Source: Phoronis australis (taxonomy: Eukaryota; Phoronida; Phoronidae). Taken from it: a stretch of 60,000 nucleotides of DNA. Shown here one piece after another: positions 13,901 through 28,900 of this stretch (its first letter is position 1; each line of letters opens with the position of its first letter). The notes beneath the pieces are model-generated. The model saw nothing but the letters and a program-made list of their open reading frames with translations. It had not been told where the DNA came from and did no database searches. Where the stretch lies: positions 597,873 through 657,872 of the forward strand of contig NMRA01000145.1 of NCBI GenBank assembly GCA_002633005.1, read 5' to 3'. A program made the translations under genes and the position numbers.

Positions 13901-16900
13901 CAATTGAGACAAAAATTAGACATCTTACGAGAAAATGAGTGGTTCCACTTAGCACATGTTCATCCTTCTAGAATATTCAAAACAAAATGTTAATTTTAGG
14001 TCCCGCAATGTTTCCTCTAAACTGATAGTACAAAACTGTAAACCAGTTGCTGCAGATTCATGCGTCTGACATGTATGATTTTGTATAGTGACCCTGAAAA
14101 ATAAGGACTAAGCTAAAAAGCAAGTTATTAGCACACACTCAACTGAAGGATTTTTGAATCTCAGAACTGGGTTAGATAAAGCAGTCAGTCCACAAGGTAG
14201 CTTTGATTGCAGTAAAAATTCCTCAATTTGGAACACAAAATGGCACATTAAAATTAAATTGATAAAATTTCATTTTGTTATGATTTCTCATAAAAAATTC
14301 TCATAAAGAAAAGAATACTTAAGTATCAGCATTGTCTTCACTGGACAGTTATCATAAAACACCAATTGGTATAACTTTAAGCAAAATATAATTATCCCTC
14401 TAAAAATTTTTAGCTGCAATATCCCTTTTGAGGGACAAAGAAAACAGTCCAGGCAAGTGATGATGCTACCCTCTTTACTCTGTACCCTCAAAATTTGAAA
14501 AGATGAACATTACAGTCAACAAGACAAGTTACTGCGTTGTACACAACCTTGTGGATTGCATTATGAGGCTGTGTACAAATTTTAAGTAAGTCACTGGAAA
14601 TTACCGTAGGTTTTCTTCAAATTCAGACTAAAGAAATAATAGCCATTTTTTCATTTTTCAAAAAGGTCACTACAATGCTATGCTCAGAATATCACCATGT
14701 GTTGACTGATGGCAGATGAACCATACGGCACAAGCGGTGACAAAATGAGTCCAAAAATTACAGTCCATTTTTTATTGAGAGGTGAAATTTCACTGTTGTG
14801 CCAAAGTGCATTTCCAAATGGACACACCTACACACACTCGCACACATAGCTCAGAGTGTACACAGAAACACACTCAGACACACGGCACACAGTGTTTAGT
14901 GTGTTTAGCAATGTCTTACAATAGAGGTCTGTGTTGCAACATGATGGACTAGTGGGCTTGGCTGGAAATAGAGTTTACCTTAAAGGAGTAGGATCAATGC
15001 TAGACAACGTTCCATCATAATTTAAGAAGTCGCATCATATTACATGACAAAGCTCCTCAGACAAATGTTCAATTTACACCAAATGGCATCACGAAGACAA
15101 CAGCTTTGATAAGCCAAAGTAGTGTCTGAGGCGGCTGTGGCACCTGATGTGACAATACAACTGGGGAGTTGGTGGGATGCATATTTGATCATTATACATT
15201 TATAAACCTCTGAAGAGTTTTGGTCTAATGCCTTTCAAGGGACGCACTAAGGTCATCAAGTCGCAAACTTGTCACAATGCACCCATTGGTCCTCACGGTG
15301 CATGACAAAACCATTGCTATCCCCCTCGCCTGCAACGAGTGGTGGAAACAGTAACCCAGTTGACCTATTGCAAGCTCCGCCCCCTTGCGATGAAATGTCG
15401 ACAAACAAACAATAAGTTTCACCAGGCAACGTGTTGTTTGTCGGGTAAAACGGTGGCTTAGAAACGAAGGTGTGTTAAGAATGCTGCGTTCTGATTGGTC
15501 GGTTCACCCATCACTCAAAAACCTGGCACCTGTAAGTACTGTACAGTGAATATCCTGCCTCAACTTAACCAAAAGTCTATACAGAACTCACTGCACCCAA
15601 TCCCCAAAGCAAAGGTGCTATGATTTGTGATGGGATTGTTTCCTATTTAAAAAAATAGCACATTAAACATAACTTCCACAATACAACGTGCACTAGTCGT
15701 ATCAGAGTGACATGCCAATGTTTTAAGTGTGGACTTCACTTTTCCATAGCACTGAAGGAAGAAAGGTCCCATGATTTTTTAATGAAAATAGCTGAGCAAC
15801 ACTATGTGGTAATATTGCATTTCAGTACTGGCAACGAGATTTGATGCCACTTCTTCCTGATTAAGAGTAATTTGATTTTGGTCTACAAATGACCAACATG
15901 AAGTTGCCTATGAGACTATTTTATTTGCACTGGGGTTGTTTACCCTTCTATAGTTGACTACATCTGACTCAGCTTTCATAAAGATCGACTCTTACAACCT
16001 ACGTTTCAAATACACTTCACTATTAAACTAGCACTCACTGGTAAGGGGGTTTTCGGAATCTTCTGTAGGTAAACGTCTTTGTCTTCAGGCTCAGGTGCGC
16101 TCGGAGGTGGAGGAGTGGGAGAAGGAATGTCTGTTTGTGTCTTCTTGCTTCTGGTGACTCTCAAGTCATGTGTGCTGCCTATAGTCTCCGTTGGGACACC
16201 GGGGATATCGCTGATGTTGGGATAGGATACCAGTGAATCTGGTCGCTACAAAGTGCAGATATGTAACACTATATAAAAGAAATGAAACTAAAAATGAAAC
16301 AGACAGTAAATCAGAACTCCAGCAAAAAAGCGATTCAAAAATAACTAAAATATGAAAACAGACAAATGAGAATAGAAGTTGAGGAGCCAACAGACAACTG
16401 GGCCGCGGTAACATGTTGTTAGCCATGTGTTAGTCTAAGAATAATTTATTGTTTCTGCTCCATATCATTATGAAACAATGGATATTACAATCAAAGGAAT
16501 TTAAAAACCTAAAATTAGTGACTGTTAACTTTTGATGTGTTTTTCTTAAAAATACCATCAGTTCAGTATGTCAGAACTAACAGACTTTTGTAACAATAAC
16601 GCACAAGTGTTAATCTAACACTCACTTCCCTAGGCACATACCGCAGAAGCAAACAGGCCATTTTAAGACTTTCACTGCCACAGTTTTATATACTGCACTT
16701 TTTCCATTGTCAAATACAACATAACATAACACTGCTCATAAAATTATTTGTTTGTGGAATGTTAAGAAACTTTCGGTCTATGGTGCTCACACGTTGTTTG
16801 TTGATATTCTTCACATCATACATTGAGGTATTCAGCCATGGTAGAGAGTTCAAAATTTCAGGTGAAAAACACTACCATCATTCAGTGAAGTGTTTTGGTT

Positions 16901-19900
16901 GAATTTCATACCCTAGAGGAGATGGATACAGCCAAAATCAGAATTGCTTTGAAGTTGAGCCAATTAAACCTTGATGATGGACAATTTAGAGACAATTGCA
17001 TCAAATGCAATTTGATACTAGGTAAGTGATCGATCATAATTTCTTCAAAAAACAGTCAAGAAATCAAAAAACTTCTCAACTATTCAGGATTTAGTAAAAC
17101 AATATTTATCTTCAAGTCAATACTGCTATCAAACTGTAGTTATCTCCCATGAAATTGAGGATTAACTGGGTCAAGAATGGGAAAGCACCCAAAAATAGCT
17201 GACCGGCCTGTTTGGCAGTGACCGGGTAACTCATGCGTGACAGTGAAAGAGTTAAGCTAATTACACAGAACAGAACATGGGAAAAAAGTTTCCCAATGTG
17301 GATCAAAACAAAAACATCGTACTTTGAGTGAACACATCGTCATAGCGTTGCAACACACACACTGTTCAGAGTAAGATTGGCGCACCACAGCTGCCTTTTA
17401 AATGACGTATTGACTTTATTTGGCAGCTATAGCTGTACACTTTTTAAACTCTAACAGAAATGAAATGAAATCTGAATGTACTCACTTCAGTGGTGATGAG
17501 TTTGATAATCAAACTAACGGTAGACATGTCTTCATCCACCGTTCTTAACGGAGACTGAAATGAAAACAGTCAATGCTTTCATCCTCAAAAATATGTTCAA
17601 GATAGGTTTAAAATTCTTGACCAACAACCCGTATGACTTCAGGACTGCAAGTCTTTTCTACAGTAACAGAAATACAAATGCCCCATGAAGATGCTCCATC
17701 AAAAAAATTTAATTCGATCAAAGGCATTTTGCCAATCCACAAAAATCCATTTGCTTTATTGAGTTACTAACACCAAATTCTTAAAACCGAGAAATTCAAC
17801 GCAACAATAAGTAACATAAACACACTATGAAAGCCTAATCCAACACAATACAAATACCACCGATCTTGCCATTCCCAAGGGAGATGGAAGTGAGGCAGAC
17901 CTGTGCAAAACTGGAGAAGAACAGTGACATCTGAGCACCTCTCTAATGGCATGTCATAGGACGAGATCCACAAAAGGCTACAAACCGAAGCAGACGGTGA
18001 GCAGTCACAGAGGCCCTATGCACCTCAAGGTGTCCAGAGGCGTAATTCAGTAAGTCAAATACCATTCAGTACATTATACATTACCTGCAAGGTGAGTCCT
18101 TCAATTTTCAAACCATGTCTCGCATCCTCAGAGTTGATTTTAGCGAAGAATGCGTCATCCAGTAAAAACACCGCAAATCCAACAGGTTTTCGAATGCACC
18201 ACGTCATATCTGTCATAGCTGGAAATGAACACAATGTGACAGGANAAATTTAATTCAATCAAAGGCATTTTGCCAATCCACAAAAATCCATTTGCTTTAT
18301 TGAGTTACTAACACCAAATTCTTAACACAGAGAAATTCAATGCAACAATAATTAACATAAACACACTATGAAAGCCTAATCCAACACAATACAAATACCA
18401 CCGATCTTGCCATTCCCAAGAGAGATGGAAGTGAGGCAGACCTGTGCAAAACTGGAGAAGAACAGTGACATCTGAGCACCTCTCTAATAGCATGTCATAG
18501 GACGAGATCCACAAAAGGCTACAAACCGAAGCAGACGGTGAGCAGTCACAGAGGCCCTATGCACCTCAAGGTGTCCAGAGGCGTAATTCAGTAAGTCAAA
18601 TACCATTCAGTACATTATACATTACCTGCAAGGTGAGTCCCTCAATTTTCAAACCATGTCTCGCATCCTCAGAGTTGATTTTAGCGAAGAATGCGTCATC
18701 CAGTAAAAACACCGCAAATCCAACAGGTTTTCGAATGCACCACGTCATATCTGTCATAGCTGGAAATGAACACAATATGACTGGATAAGAAGCGACAAGA
18801 TAACACGATATCTAAAGTTGTATAACGAATGTCAGAAATAATGAGAATTTTCTACATCATGTACTTTTGACAAATGATGTTACTTCCATTTTGAACTTAT
18901 TACAGTCATGAACTGTATTTTTGTGTCCTATGACCAGGAATTAATAATGTTACAGAAACTTTATTGATCTCTGAAAGAGACCAGCAAAATGACGATTACA
19001 GTACAACTAGCAAACAAAGCCTATCTAGTGGGAAAGTTTAGGGTGCATTTTGGAGAAAAAAAAATTTTATCGGCACCTGAGTTGGCAACGTAGAACTCTA
19101 GAACCAGTGCCGCATCTGGTGTGAACAGGGTGGCATTATCTCTATCATTACAGAACAGGAATGGATGAGACCATGTCGGTAGCTCCTCCGAAGAACTCGG
19201 CATTGACAACTAGAAGAGAAGGCTTTCAGTGTCAAACATGATCAATTGAAAAGTTATCTACGGTATGTCTGTAGTGGAAAAATAAAAAAACAGATTCTGA
19301 AGAAAAAATTAGTACCGGCTATTTTTGATAATAAGCAAATGAGTGTAGGACAAAAAATAATTGCTAAAATGATCCTTTTTTGTTGTTCATGGAATTCTAG
19401 CATTGTTGTGAATGCCCAGAACTTGAGCATGGAAAAGCATTAGGTGCAGCATATATTGCATGGAAAAATGATATCATAAAATTCCAGTTGTCGACCACGT
19501 CGCATCTCAAATTGGAGAAATTCTACTGTAACTTCTATGTTTGTCAAAGACTGTATGGCTTAATTTTGAAAGAATTGATTTTCCGCTTTTACTTGGCTAT
19601 TACTCTTAAAAAGCAGTACTACAACTAAATTTACCTGAGGAAACCCCTGCTGTGGTTGATGAGCAGGTGTGAAAGATGCCGGGTGTGGACACGGAAATTT
19701 GACAGAGTTGAGAGCCACCCCAGCAACAGGAGGGCTACTAAGTAAGGAACTCGTTCTGAAAGGGCAAACAAATGTAACACATGCTTTTTTCAGAAGAAAG
19801 ACACGAGATATAAACATGATGCCTTGAGGTAATGTTACACATTTTACAAAAAAAATTGAGAATGGGAATAATTGAAGCATAATTAAGAACAAAAACAGCA

Positions 19901-22900
19901 AAACTTTTAAGGATATGATATTACCATTTTGGAAGTTTTAAACATCAAACTTTTCTTTGCTTAAACTAGAATTTCTAGGCTTGATAAGAACTGATTGTAA
20001 GTTATTTCAAAGGTGAAGGTCATGCTCAGAGCGTAAAATGCACCGCCAGGTCAAGCCAACTAAACGGGCCTGCTCTCGAGCAATATTGGACGTCGATCAC
20101 TTGTTCCCAAAACCAGTAATAACATCATATCTAAGTAAAGAACGATTTGAGACCAGTCTTATCGATAACGATAAGTTGCAGAACTCAATTAAGTTAATGT
20201 TTCGACAGAGGGCCAATTCAGATCAACTTCAAAAGTTTCGTTATGAAAACTAAATAAGCAGCTCACAGTGAACTGTGCCACAGCTACATCAGTCATACAA
20301 ATCTTAGAAATTCGGTTTTTTGTGATATCCACTGTATCATCACTTAAAACCACTCACTTGTAGTCTCTGTAGTTTGGCACAATCCTGGCTAGTGACACTA
20401 GGTTGCCAACAGGTGGCTCTAGTGGTTTCTCTACCCCCACTAACAACACCTCCAGACCTGTATATGCCGGACTAGCTGGATCCCGTGGGAGGCTTGACTT
20501 CTTTCTGATCACAGTGGCATATGTTTTTGTACCATTCTGCGACTCTGCAGAATGCTGAAACGTGTGCAAATTGCATAGTATAGATTGTCCACTCCAAATT
20601 TGAAACAGTGTGTTCTGTTTAATCCACAATTATTTCCTATTTTGTCCATTTTGACTGCATTATTGGAAAATCACCTTTTTATTTTACAAAAATAACATTT
20701 TTTTTTGTGAGCCTGCTTGGAATGTGCCACATAGCTGAAATTGTTTACATACTCCATTTGAGACTATTGGTTTGTTTTTCAGTTTTCTATTGCACGTTTT
20801 TGAAACAGGTCACCATCTGTAAACCACAAGTCCTAAATCTGAAATTTTGAACTCCAGGAGTGCACAAGGCCAGACATTAAGCATTTCAAGTTTATACTCC
20901 ATTAGAAATTCCTCATTTAGCACAGACCTTCAGAGTAATTACTTAAAATTAATTCCAAAATGCTCATTATTACCAAAACACACTCCAGGTGGTAATGATG
21001 GAAAGGTGTCAGGTGCGCGACAGGTAACCGATAGTTGGCGAGTTCCTTCTTGGTAGGATTGTCTGCAATGCTCAGGATAAAAGCTGAAAAAATACAATAA
21101 ATAGATGAGCATAGATACATTATTTTCCCCGGTGTTTGGCAATAAGTTGTCCGTAAACAGATTTGTAGAAATTTGGGTACAAATGCCAATTGATCAGCTT
21201 TATTTGTAGTAAAATTTTAAGCTCAATAATTACATTCGCTGAAATCATGGCTGGTGTTTGCCATATAAAAATGCTATCAATAATCTCGGGTTTTTAATGC
21301 AAGGTATTTGGGTTAGTGGCAAAACGTTCGTCTGCTACCGCAGAGTTTGTGAATTTGATTCCATGCTACTACAAATTTGTACATAGTTTTACTTTAGCTA
21401 CTTTTCCTGGCAACGTTTCTTTAAAACACTACCTTCATTCTCCACTTGTGCCTCATCTATCTCCATTGTGAGAACGTTCTCCCAGACGGGCGAGTGAGTT
21501 GGCCTCTTGGCCGCATGGCTGACACCTTGAGCTTTCTGACCCTGGGATGAATCGGCAATGGATCGTCTGTGAATTTATGAAATAAAATGTAAACTTAACA
21601 TCCATATTGAAACTGCCATTGAATACATCAACTATGCGGGACTTCATTGGCAAGCCTGCGTATTTCGTCAAATATCTACAAAACCATAATGGCGTACATT
21701 TTCTGAAAGCAGACAGTCAGTAGAATTTAATTTTTGAGTTTTTACCAATCTGCCAATAACCAGGTCGCATGACTGTCTTTTTAGTAACATTTAGCAAACA
21801 TAGCATAACATTGGTATCAATAACATGAATAAACTTTATTTGATGTAAGTATTCAAAACGAGATCTCAAAAACGCAGTGTTACAGTTTCCTAAAATATCA
21901 GTATGTTTTTATCTATGCAACTTTAATTTGTTTTTTCAAAAAAATCCAATATTTGATAACTCCACATGCAAAAGTGGAGTGTTTTCAACACATTTCCTGT
22001 AACAGGGTTTTTGAGAATAGTGCATAAAGCACAGTATCTGATATTTCGAAGTTGGCCAAATTTGATCATTTTTCTAGACACCTGCGTAACCTTCATTGGC
22101 TACTTCTGAAGGCAAACTGGTTTCGACTATGGTAAACTCAATGACCCCAACTGCAAATGCACAAATAATGCACCAAATGGTGCATTACTTGTAGTAACCA
22201 ACAGGTATTTACTTAATAGTTCAGACTGTACACTTTCACCTCATTACAAACAGTTTCTGAGCAGGCCGTAAACAGGGAGACTTTAGAGCGACCCGTCAGT
22301 ATCGAGAAAAAATTAGATACGAATCCTTCAGAAATTTCCAGAGGAGGTGGTGTGGCCTAGTGGATTGAGGGTCTGCATCCTGAACAAGGCCATGGAGGAG
22401 GCAGTGTGGCTTAGTAGATTGAGGGTCTGCATCCTGCACAAGGCCATGGAGGAGGCAGTGTGGCTTAGTAGATTGAGGGTCTGCATCCTGCAAAGGCCAT
22501 GGAGGAGGCAGTGTGGCCTAGTGGATTGAGGGTGTGCATCCTGTTCACAAGGTCATGGATTCAAATCCCATAAAACCCCCACTACTAGACCCTTGAGTCA
22601 GATCTCTAGCTCCATAGCTTGTTCTTAATTTGTATAATGTGTTCATTAATACATGAAAAAAGGTTTCAGATGTTCCGTGCAATGGGCCCAGTTGAGTGGC
22701 CTGTGACTGTCAAACGAAAGATGTAACAGACCACCTGCACTTATTTTTGCTTCAGCAATTCCCTCTGTTGAGGCTTCACAGAATTCTCTTAATGCGCAGC
22801 AGAGAACAGGCTACATTTAATCAAATAATTGATGATTATAAAAATTACATACCAAAAGTGTCTGGGTGTCTTCAGTTAGGTCAATTCAAAGTCACTACTG

Positions 22901-25900
22901 AAATTCTAGCATAAACCACATCATCACTCAGTCACGAGGTTTCAAGAAGTATCTAAATCTTACAGGGTTGCGTACGCCACTGGGGTGCGACCATCAACGG
23001 ATGGAGGTAAATTGACAGCACCATGAAGAAGAACAACAATTTCCTCTTTGCCGGGCCTTGACACGTGTTTACGAAGTGGATCCAATGGTTCATCAGGTAG
23101 AGGTGACTCAGCTACTTGCTGAAAACCATTTTGGAGATTTTAGCACCTGCAGCCTTCAATACTACATAAAGGTGTTCCCTAAAATATTTTTGGCAAATAT
23201 CAAAACCTATTTTAATCTGTTTTTAAAGATTTTTCATCCAGTCAACCCAAAAAATTGTAAATATCGTATCAAAGTTTTTTTGCACAGAATCTTGGTCTTT
23301 TGGTTATTACGCAGTTCAGGTCATACTTCTAGAAACATGGAAATAAGTAAGAATTATTAGTTTTCATACAAGCCACATGTTGGTTACATCACATGACGTA
23401 TAGTCTGAAAAGGCTAGGATTTGGTTGAAACTTGAGACTTTTACTTATCGTGCAGACACTCTAGTCCACTAAGCTATCAGGACAACCAGTAGACCATAAA
23501 AATCCAAAACACTCAGACCAATCAACCTTGCAAGTGTATATATAAGAATTAGTGCAGCAAGGCAGTTCAGGAATAGTTCTCATGATTTCAAAGTCTGTAT
23601 ACCTGTCAATAGCAAATAAAAAATTCAAAAAAGAGATAATTACATCACTTGGTTCTGGTTTTCTGTGTTGAGAATCAATCAATGGTGTTGCTGGTAGCGA
23701 ATAGCGAGTGCCAGAGTCAGGGATATTAGGCTTGATCCGTATCTCTGGAACACTACGTGCTTTGTTCATATCCAGGACTGTCAGCTTGACTGTGGTTGAT
23801 ACCACATTAGTTGTGGCAAACTCGACCTCGACAAAGGCTGCTGTGTATCTTAAGGTTGCACAGTGTGATTGTTCCCTGCCTTTGCCTGATGTATTGGAGC
23901 TCAGAGTGACTTCATCGGTGCATCGGTAGAAAAGACCTTCTCCTGGGTCTGCTGAGCCATCTAAGCGGGGCGAGAGTGCTAATCGAACTTCCCCAACGAT
24001 AGTGCCCTCAGAGGTGTCCTCGTTCTCCGGGAGACTTAAAGCCTCGACCACAAGAAACAGATCATTGTGATGCCGGTTACGAAAGAATCCTAAAGATACA
24101 ATTCATTAAAAGTTATAGCAGCTTTAATGTATAATTTCCAGAAAGATACAAAACACATTTAGAAAAGAGCGAAGTGATTGCACAGCAACTTGTTCTTATG
24201 ACATGTTTTCGAAAGCATTTCTGATAAGATGGCAGAATTAGCAGAACAAGACATAGTCAAACCACTGACTACCACCAGATGGAGTAATTAGCAGAACAAG
24301 ACATAGTCAAACCACTGACTACCACCAGATGGAGTAATTAGCAGAACAAGACATAGTCAAACCACTGACTACCACCAGATGGAGTAATTACACATCCCTT
24401 AAACCAGTCAGTGACAATAATTGTCACACCTAGGAACCAACCATATTGGTTCCTAGCATGCACTGATGAAATCTTCAGGACCAAGTACAAAATTTGGTTT
24501 AAAGACGGCAATTTTCACTTTTTCAAGAATACAGAAATAATTCATAACTTGTCATCTGCCTTCAGACAAAATTAACTGCAAAACCAACCTCATTGATTAT
24601 GAAGAGCATACAAAAATTATTCACACTCTTGAGTTACAAACAGGAAAACGTGAGCTATACCTGGCCTGGATGTATCAGGCCTAACTGGCCACTGGCAATA
24701 ATACTGAATTAATTTTAATCTAGGCTAATCAGTTACTGCAGGTAACTATCAGGTAAGACAAGTGAAGAAGGGTGGATCACTCAGGATGCAACATTATGTG
24801 TTCATTTTTTTAGTTCCATACTCGTTTTAATGTCTTAATTTACAACAATGAAAACAGTCACCTTTTTTTTAGTTCCAGACTCGTTTTAATGTCTTAATTT
24901 ACAACAATGAAAACTGTCACCTGATATAGAAATGTTACTTTATTCACAACCGAAATGGATTTTTTTAAAACAAACACTTATTAAGATTAATTAGACACTT
25001 GTCATAACTCAGAGCAAAATAGGACTCGGAATTATTGCACAATAAATTACTGTACTACAAGGCCAGGGTATCCAATGACTCACTTATATAACAAGGTTGA
25101 ATATTGATCTCATTCCCTTTAAAAAATAATAAAAAAAACATGCGACATAACCCTCGTCAGGCCTGAAAATTCCTCTCCAATGACTAAAATTCCCTTCACT
25201 TCAGCCCTGTGAAACATTAGTTTTGGCCATTAGAGATTTTACCGATGAGGGTGGAATTGGGGGGGGAGGGATTTTCTCCACAACCAAAAATGGTACAAGC
25301 ACCTTTTCCCTCAGGTGAGCTAGAGCCCTTGTGCTCACAGGCGACGCATTAAAACTCACCCAAGGCAAGTTAGACACCACAAGTTAACAGAAAATAACAG
25401 AAGAGCTACCTTAATGAGAGCTTTAATCCAGAAAGAAAATCTTCATGAATTAAACACTACTGCTTAACACAGAGAACTGGAAAGGACTGGTGAAGTGGCC
25501 TCAAAGAGGCCAATCAAAGAGAACTATTGTGAAGTTCAGAGTTGCAGAATGGTTAGTGAAAGGTCAGGTCCACCAATCTCAGCCTAGCAACAGACAACTG
25601 TATATTAACTTCAATAAGAGAATTAAACTCCAGTGAGTAAGAAGAAGGACAATAGTGAACTGCAATGAGATAACGTCTTTAGATTAATATTGAAAAGAAC
25701 GTTTTTCATCTTGCAACTAAAAATTTGGTAGTTGCTAGTTTTGAGTAAAGAAAGTTACTATGACACTATAAAAATTCAGAATTAAAGTGTTCAGTGAACT
25801 GAAAAGAAAGTCTGCTTGTTGCCTGCACTAAAAACATGAAACGTTATTTTGTTAGTATATGACTATTATTGGTGATTAAAAACGTATTATGAAATGAAAT

Positions 25901-28900
25901 CTTCCACATGGCAATGTACAAGGCTTTTGATGGACATTTAACATGGATACCAAAGAACGTTTTAAAGCCAGTGAAAAGCTTTGATTGATTTGGACCAAAA
26001 AGTATTTTTAAAACGTTAATACTACATTGTTGTAAATGCTCAACATTTTTCCAGTTCGTCTTTGGCAACCGCTGTGTATAAACGGTAAGTCACTTATTGG
26101 GTACCACAATTTGAGAACCAGTTTTCTTCATTGAATAACAGGCATCAAACTGGTTCTCAAAATCAAAAACCCCTGTAAGTAATTTTAACCATGCAAACTA
26201 TGCTTTAAAGTAATAAAATAAAATAAACACCGAAACATGTCAAGCTGTTGGAAATCCATTGTTGTTTTTATCAACATTACATAAAATTTTCCTCAAACTG
26301 AAGAATTTTTAACTAATAGTATTTATAGAGTCCTTCCAAAGCATAGCCACAAAATCCTCTAAAACTAAGACGATTTTAATCGTCACATGAAACTTCAGGC
26401 GATTAAATCGGGGATAATTTAGTGGAACCACACAACTAGCTACAGAGCATGAACTAATGACCACTATGGTAAGAAACAGGACAGGTGGAGGCAGGCAAGC
26501 TAGGAGACAAGCACACTGTTTGCAACTTACCACAGTCCAAGCTATATTAACGGATGTAAAACATGACAGCATCAGTGCAGCATAACTAGATGTGAGTACA
26601 TGTTTTAATAAAGCAGCTTATCAGTTGAGTGACCAGTTGCTAGGATACAAAACAAATGAGCAGAGATTAAAAACGTAAACAACATTACACACAGAGATAT
26701 TAGTGCATATACGAATGAGCTGAGATAAAAAATGTAAACATAATTACAAACGGTAAGATAGCTTTGCCTATACTTGAATGAATTGAGGTATACACAACCC
26801 TGCACACAACTACAGGTTGAGAAATATCTGAGCACACTGTGACATTTCTAGATTACAACATCTAAAATGGAAAACGCAAATTGTTGTTTGATGGCCGATT
26901 AAAACTTACCTCAGATTCTGAATTTTTAGATGAGTGAAAGAGATGAGAAGTGTTATTGCTTTAATCTGTAGCACTAGTGGTTTACAAATGAACTTAATAA
27001 ATGATAAGGAAATGACATTAATAATTGATTAGCAAGCTTCTACTGATCTTGGCAGATTCTACAAAACTAGTGCCTCATGGACTCCCAGAGAAACAATTCT
27101 TGTATCCTACAGGCACAATTTGCAATCAATATGCCCAACTCAGTCTATAAAATACAGTTTACTTTAATTTTCATCAATCTTGACTCCAGCTCCAGCGACT
27201 TTCAATGAAGAGAAGACTACTGAGAATATTCACTAGGGGGAGCTAATTAAGACAGTGTTGCTTTATAGCAAAATATCAGAAAAAAGAGAGAACAGCAGAA
27301 AAAACTGAGAGCAAACATCTGTTCATAAAAGTCTGGGCATGTTTGTGGCAATGGTCCCATATGGTTGTTTTAAAGCAGGCATTTATATAGGCCGCACGGT
27401 TTTTGCTGGCGCCACCTAGTTAAAGTTACAAACTCAAGGTTCTTATCGACAAGTTTAAGCACTCAACCAAATATCTAGACAAAACTATAAATTAAATTTA
27501 ACTCAAGAAAAGTATATATTTTCTGACAGCAGAAAGTCCGTAGCATTACACTAATTTGCCATAGATTGTGTTATGTGATCATGTCTTTTTAGTAAATTTA
27601 GCAAAAATATAGATACAATCATAGAAAAACAAAAGTATCAATAACATGACCACATTCTGTTACATATAAATGGTCAAGATAAAATTTCAAAACCACTGTT
27701 ACAGTTTTCTCATTTACACACAAAAATTTTCAGTAGTATCATAAAATCATAAAATACTTTTATTTATATCACCGACACGCAAAACTGGGTCAAATGAAAA
27801 TCTTATAACTTCATACAGTCCGATCAAGATGTATTCCATGTTGTCTGCTCCATGTGTTTCACGAACCAAGTCGTTCACCCACCAAACAGGTCATACATAC
27901 CTTAGGATTGAAGTATACAAATGGCACGTTTTTTACAACTTATTAGTTCAGCAAGCCATCAAAATTTCATTTTCGAAGAGTAAACCATATCTGTTTATGC
28001 CTCAACAACGACAGTCATCAGAAGACAGGTGACAAATTTCAGCTTACATGTAAGCCACTAACAAGAAACTGTTTTTACATCAAACATGTTTACAGTATAA
28101 GCATTGCGAAGTTTGTAACAATGCAGACCTGTTGCAAGTCATCTATACTTCCACAAAGGATAATAATATTGACGTATTGTTGAAACCCACTGGATGGTTT
28201 TAAAGGTATATAATAATCAAAAAATGCCTCAGTGGTCAAACACAAAACACCGTTTTAAAAGACAATATTACAAGCACAGTATGTTCCTCCTAAAATGGTG
28301 AATTGCCTGACCATTGTGACTGGTTTGTAAGTCCTTTGTTGCAATAGTTCATGGTCATGGTGGAACAGGAAAAAGACCAAGTGACGCTAAAAGAAATTGA
28401 AAATTCTCGGCTGTATGCAAATTTTTGTCTATCATTGTTGGAAAAATATTAAAAGTCACATGAACAGGACGAAGTCCTCAGCTGCTCATGTAGAGCAGTA
28501 ACATCTGCTGGAGAAAAAGAACCTCCATGTTTGATCTGGTCTCAGTGCCTATCATAGCAAACAGTCTTGCAAGTACTCAAAACCTATTTAGAATAAGGCC
28601 ACAAATCAGAAACAATTTCCAATTAATCGATTATGAAATAATTACCAATTTCTGGCATTAATGTCAATGCAGCATAATACTCCATAGCTGGTTTGGAATC
28701 ACCAATTTCTTATTAACCAACATACTTTTGAGTGATGGACATCATCAAATTATTTAAGGGATTCGAAATTTGTGTGGATTGAAAATACTTCATAAATGCA
28801 TCATTAACTCACTTTATATAATTAGTATTAACATTAAATAATCCTTGTAGAGTTAACAATGACAATTTCTCATTGAGAACTTTAGCGGGCAAAATGATGA

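Larger units (their letters stand above)
17704..18785. repeat. 541-bp direct duplication joined by one N (18245), containing CCDC33 exon 10
   Basis: The segment from 17704 recurs at an exact offset of 541 bp after a single N. The two halves differ by a few substitutions and carry the same exon. This looks like a haplotype join. Confidence 0.88.

Noticed and set aside
19560-19901. 113-codon minus-strand frame read as one protein
   Set aside because: Only 19635-19755 is exon (CCDC33 exon 8); the flanks are intron read-through.
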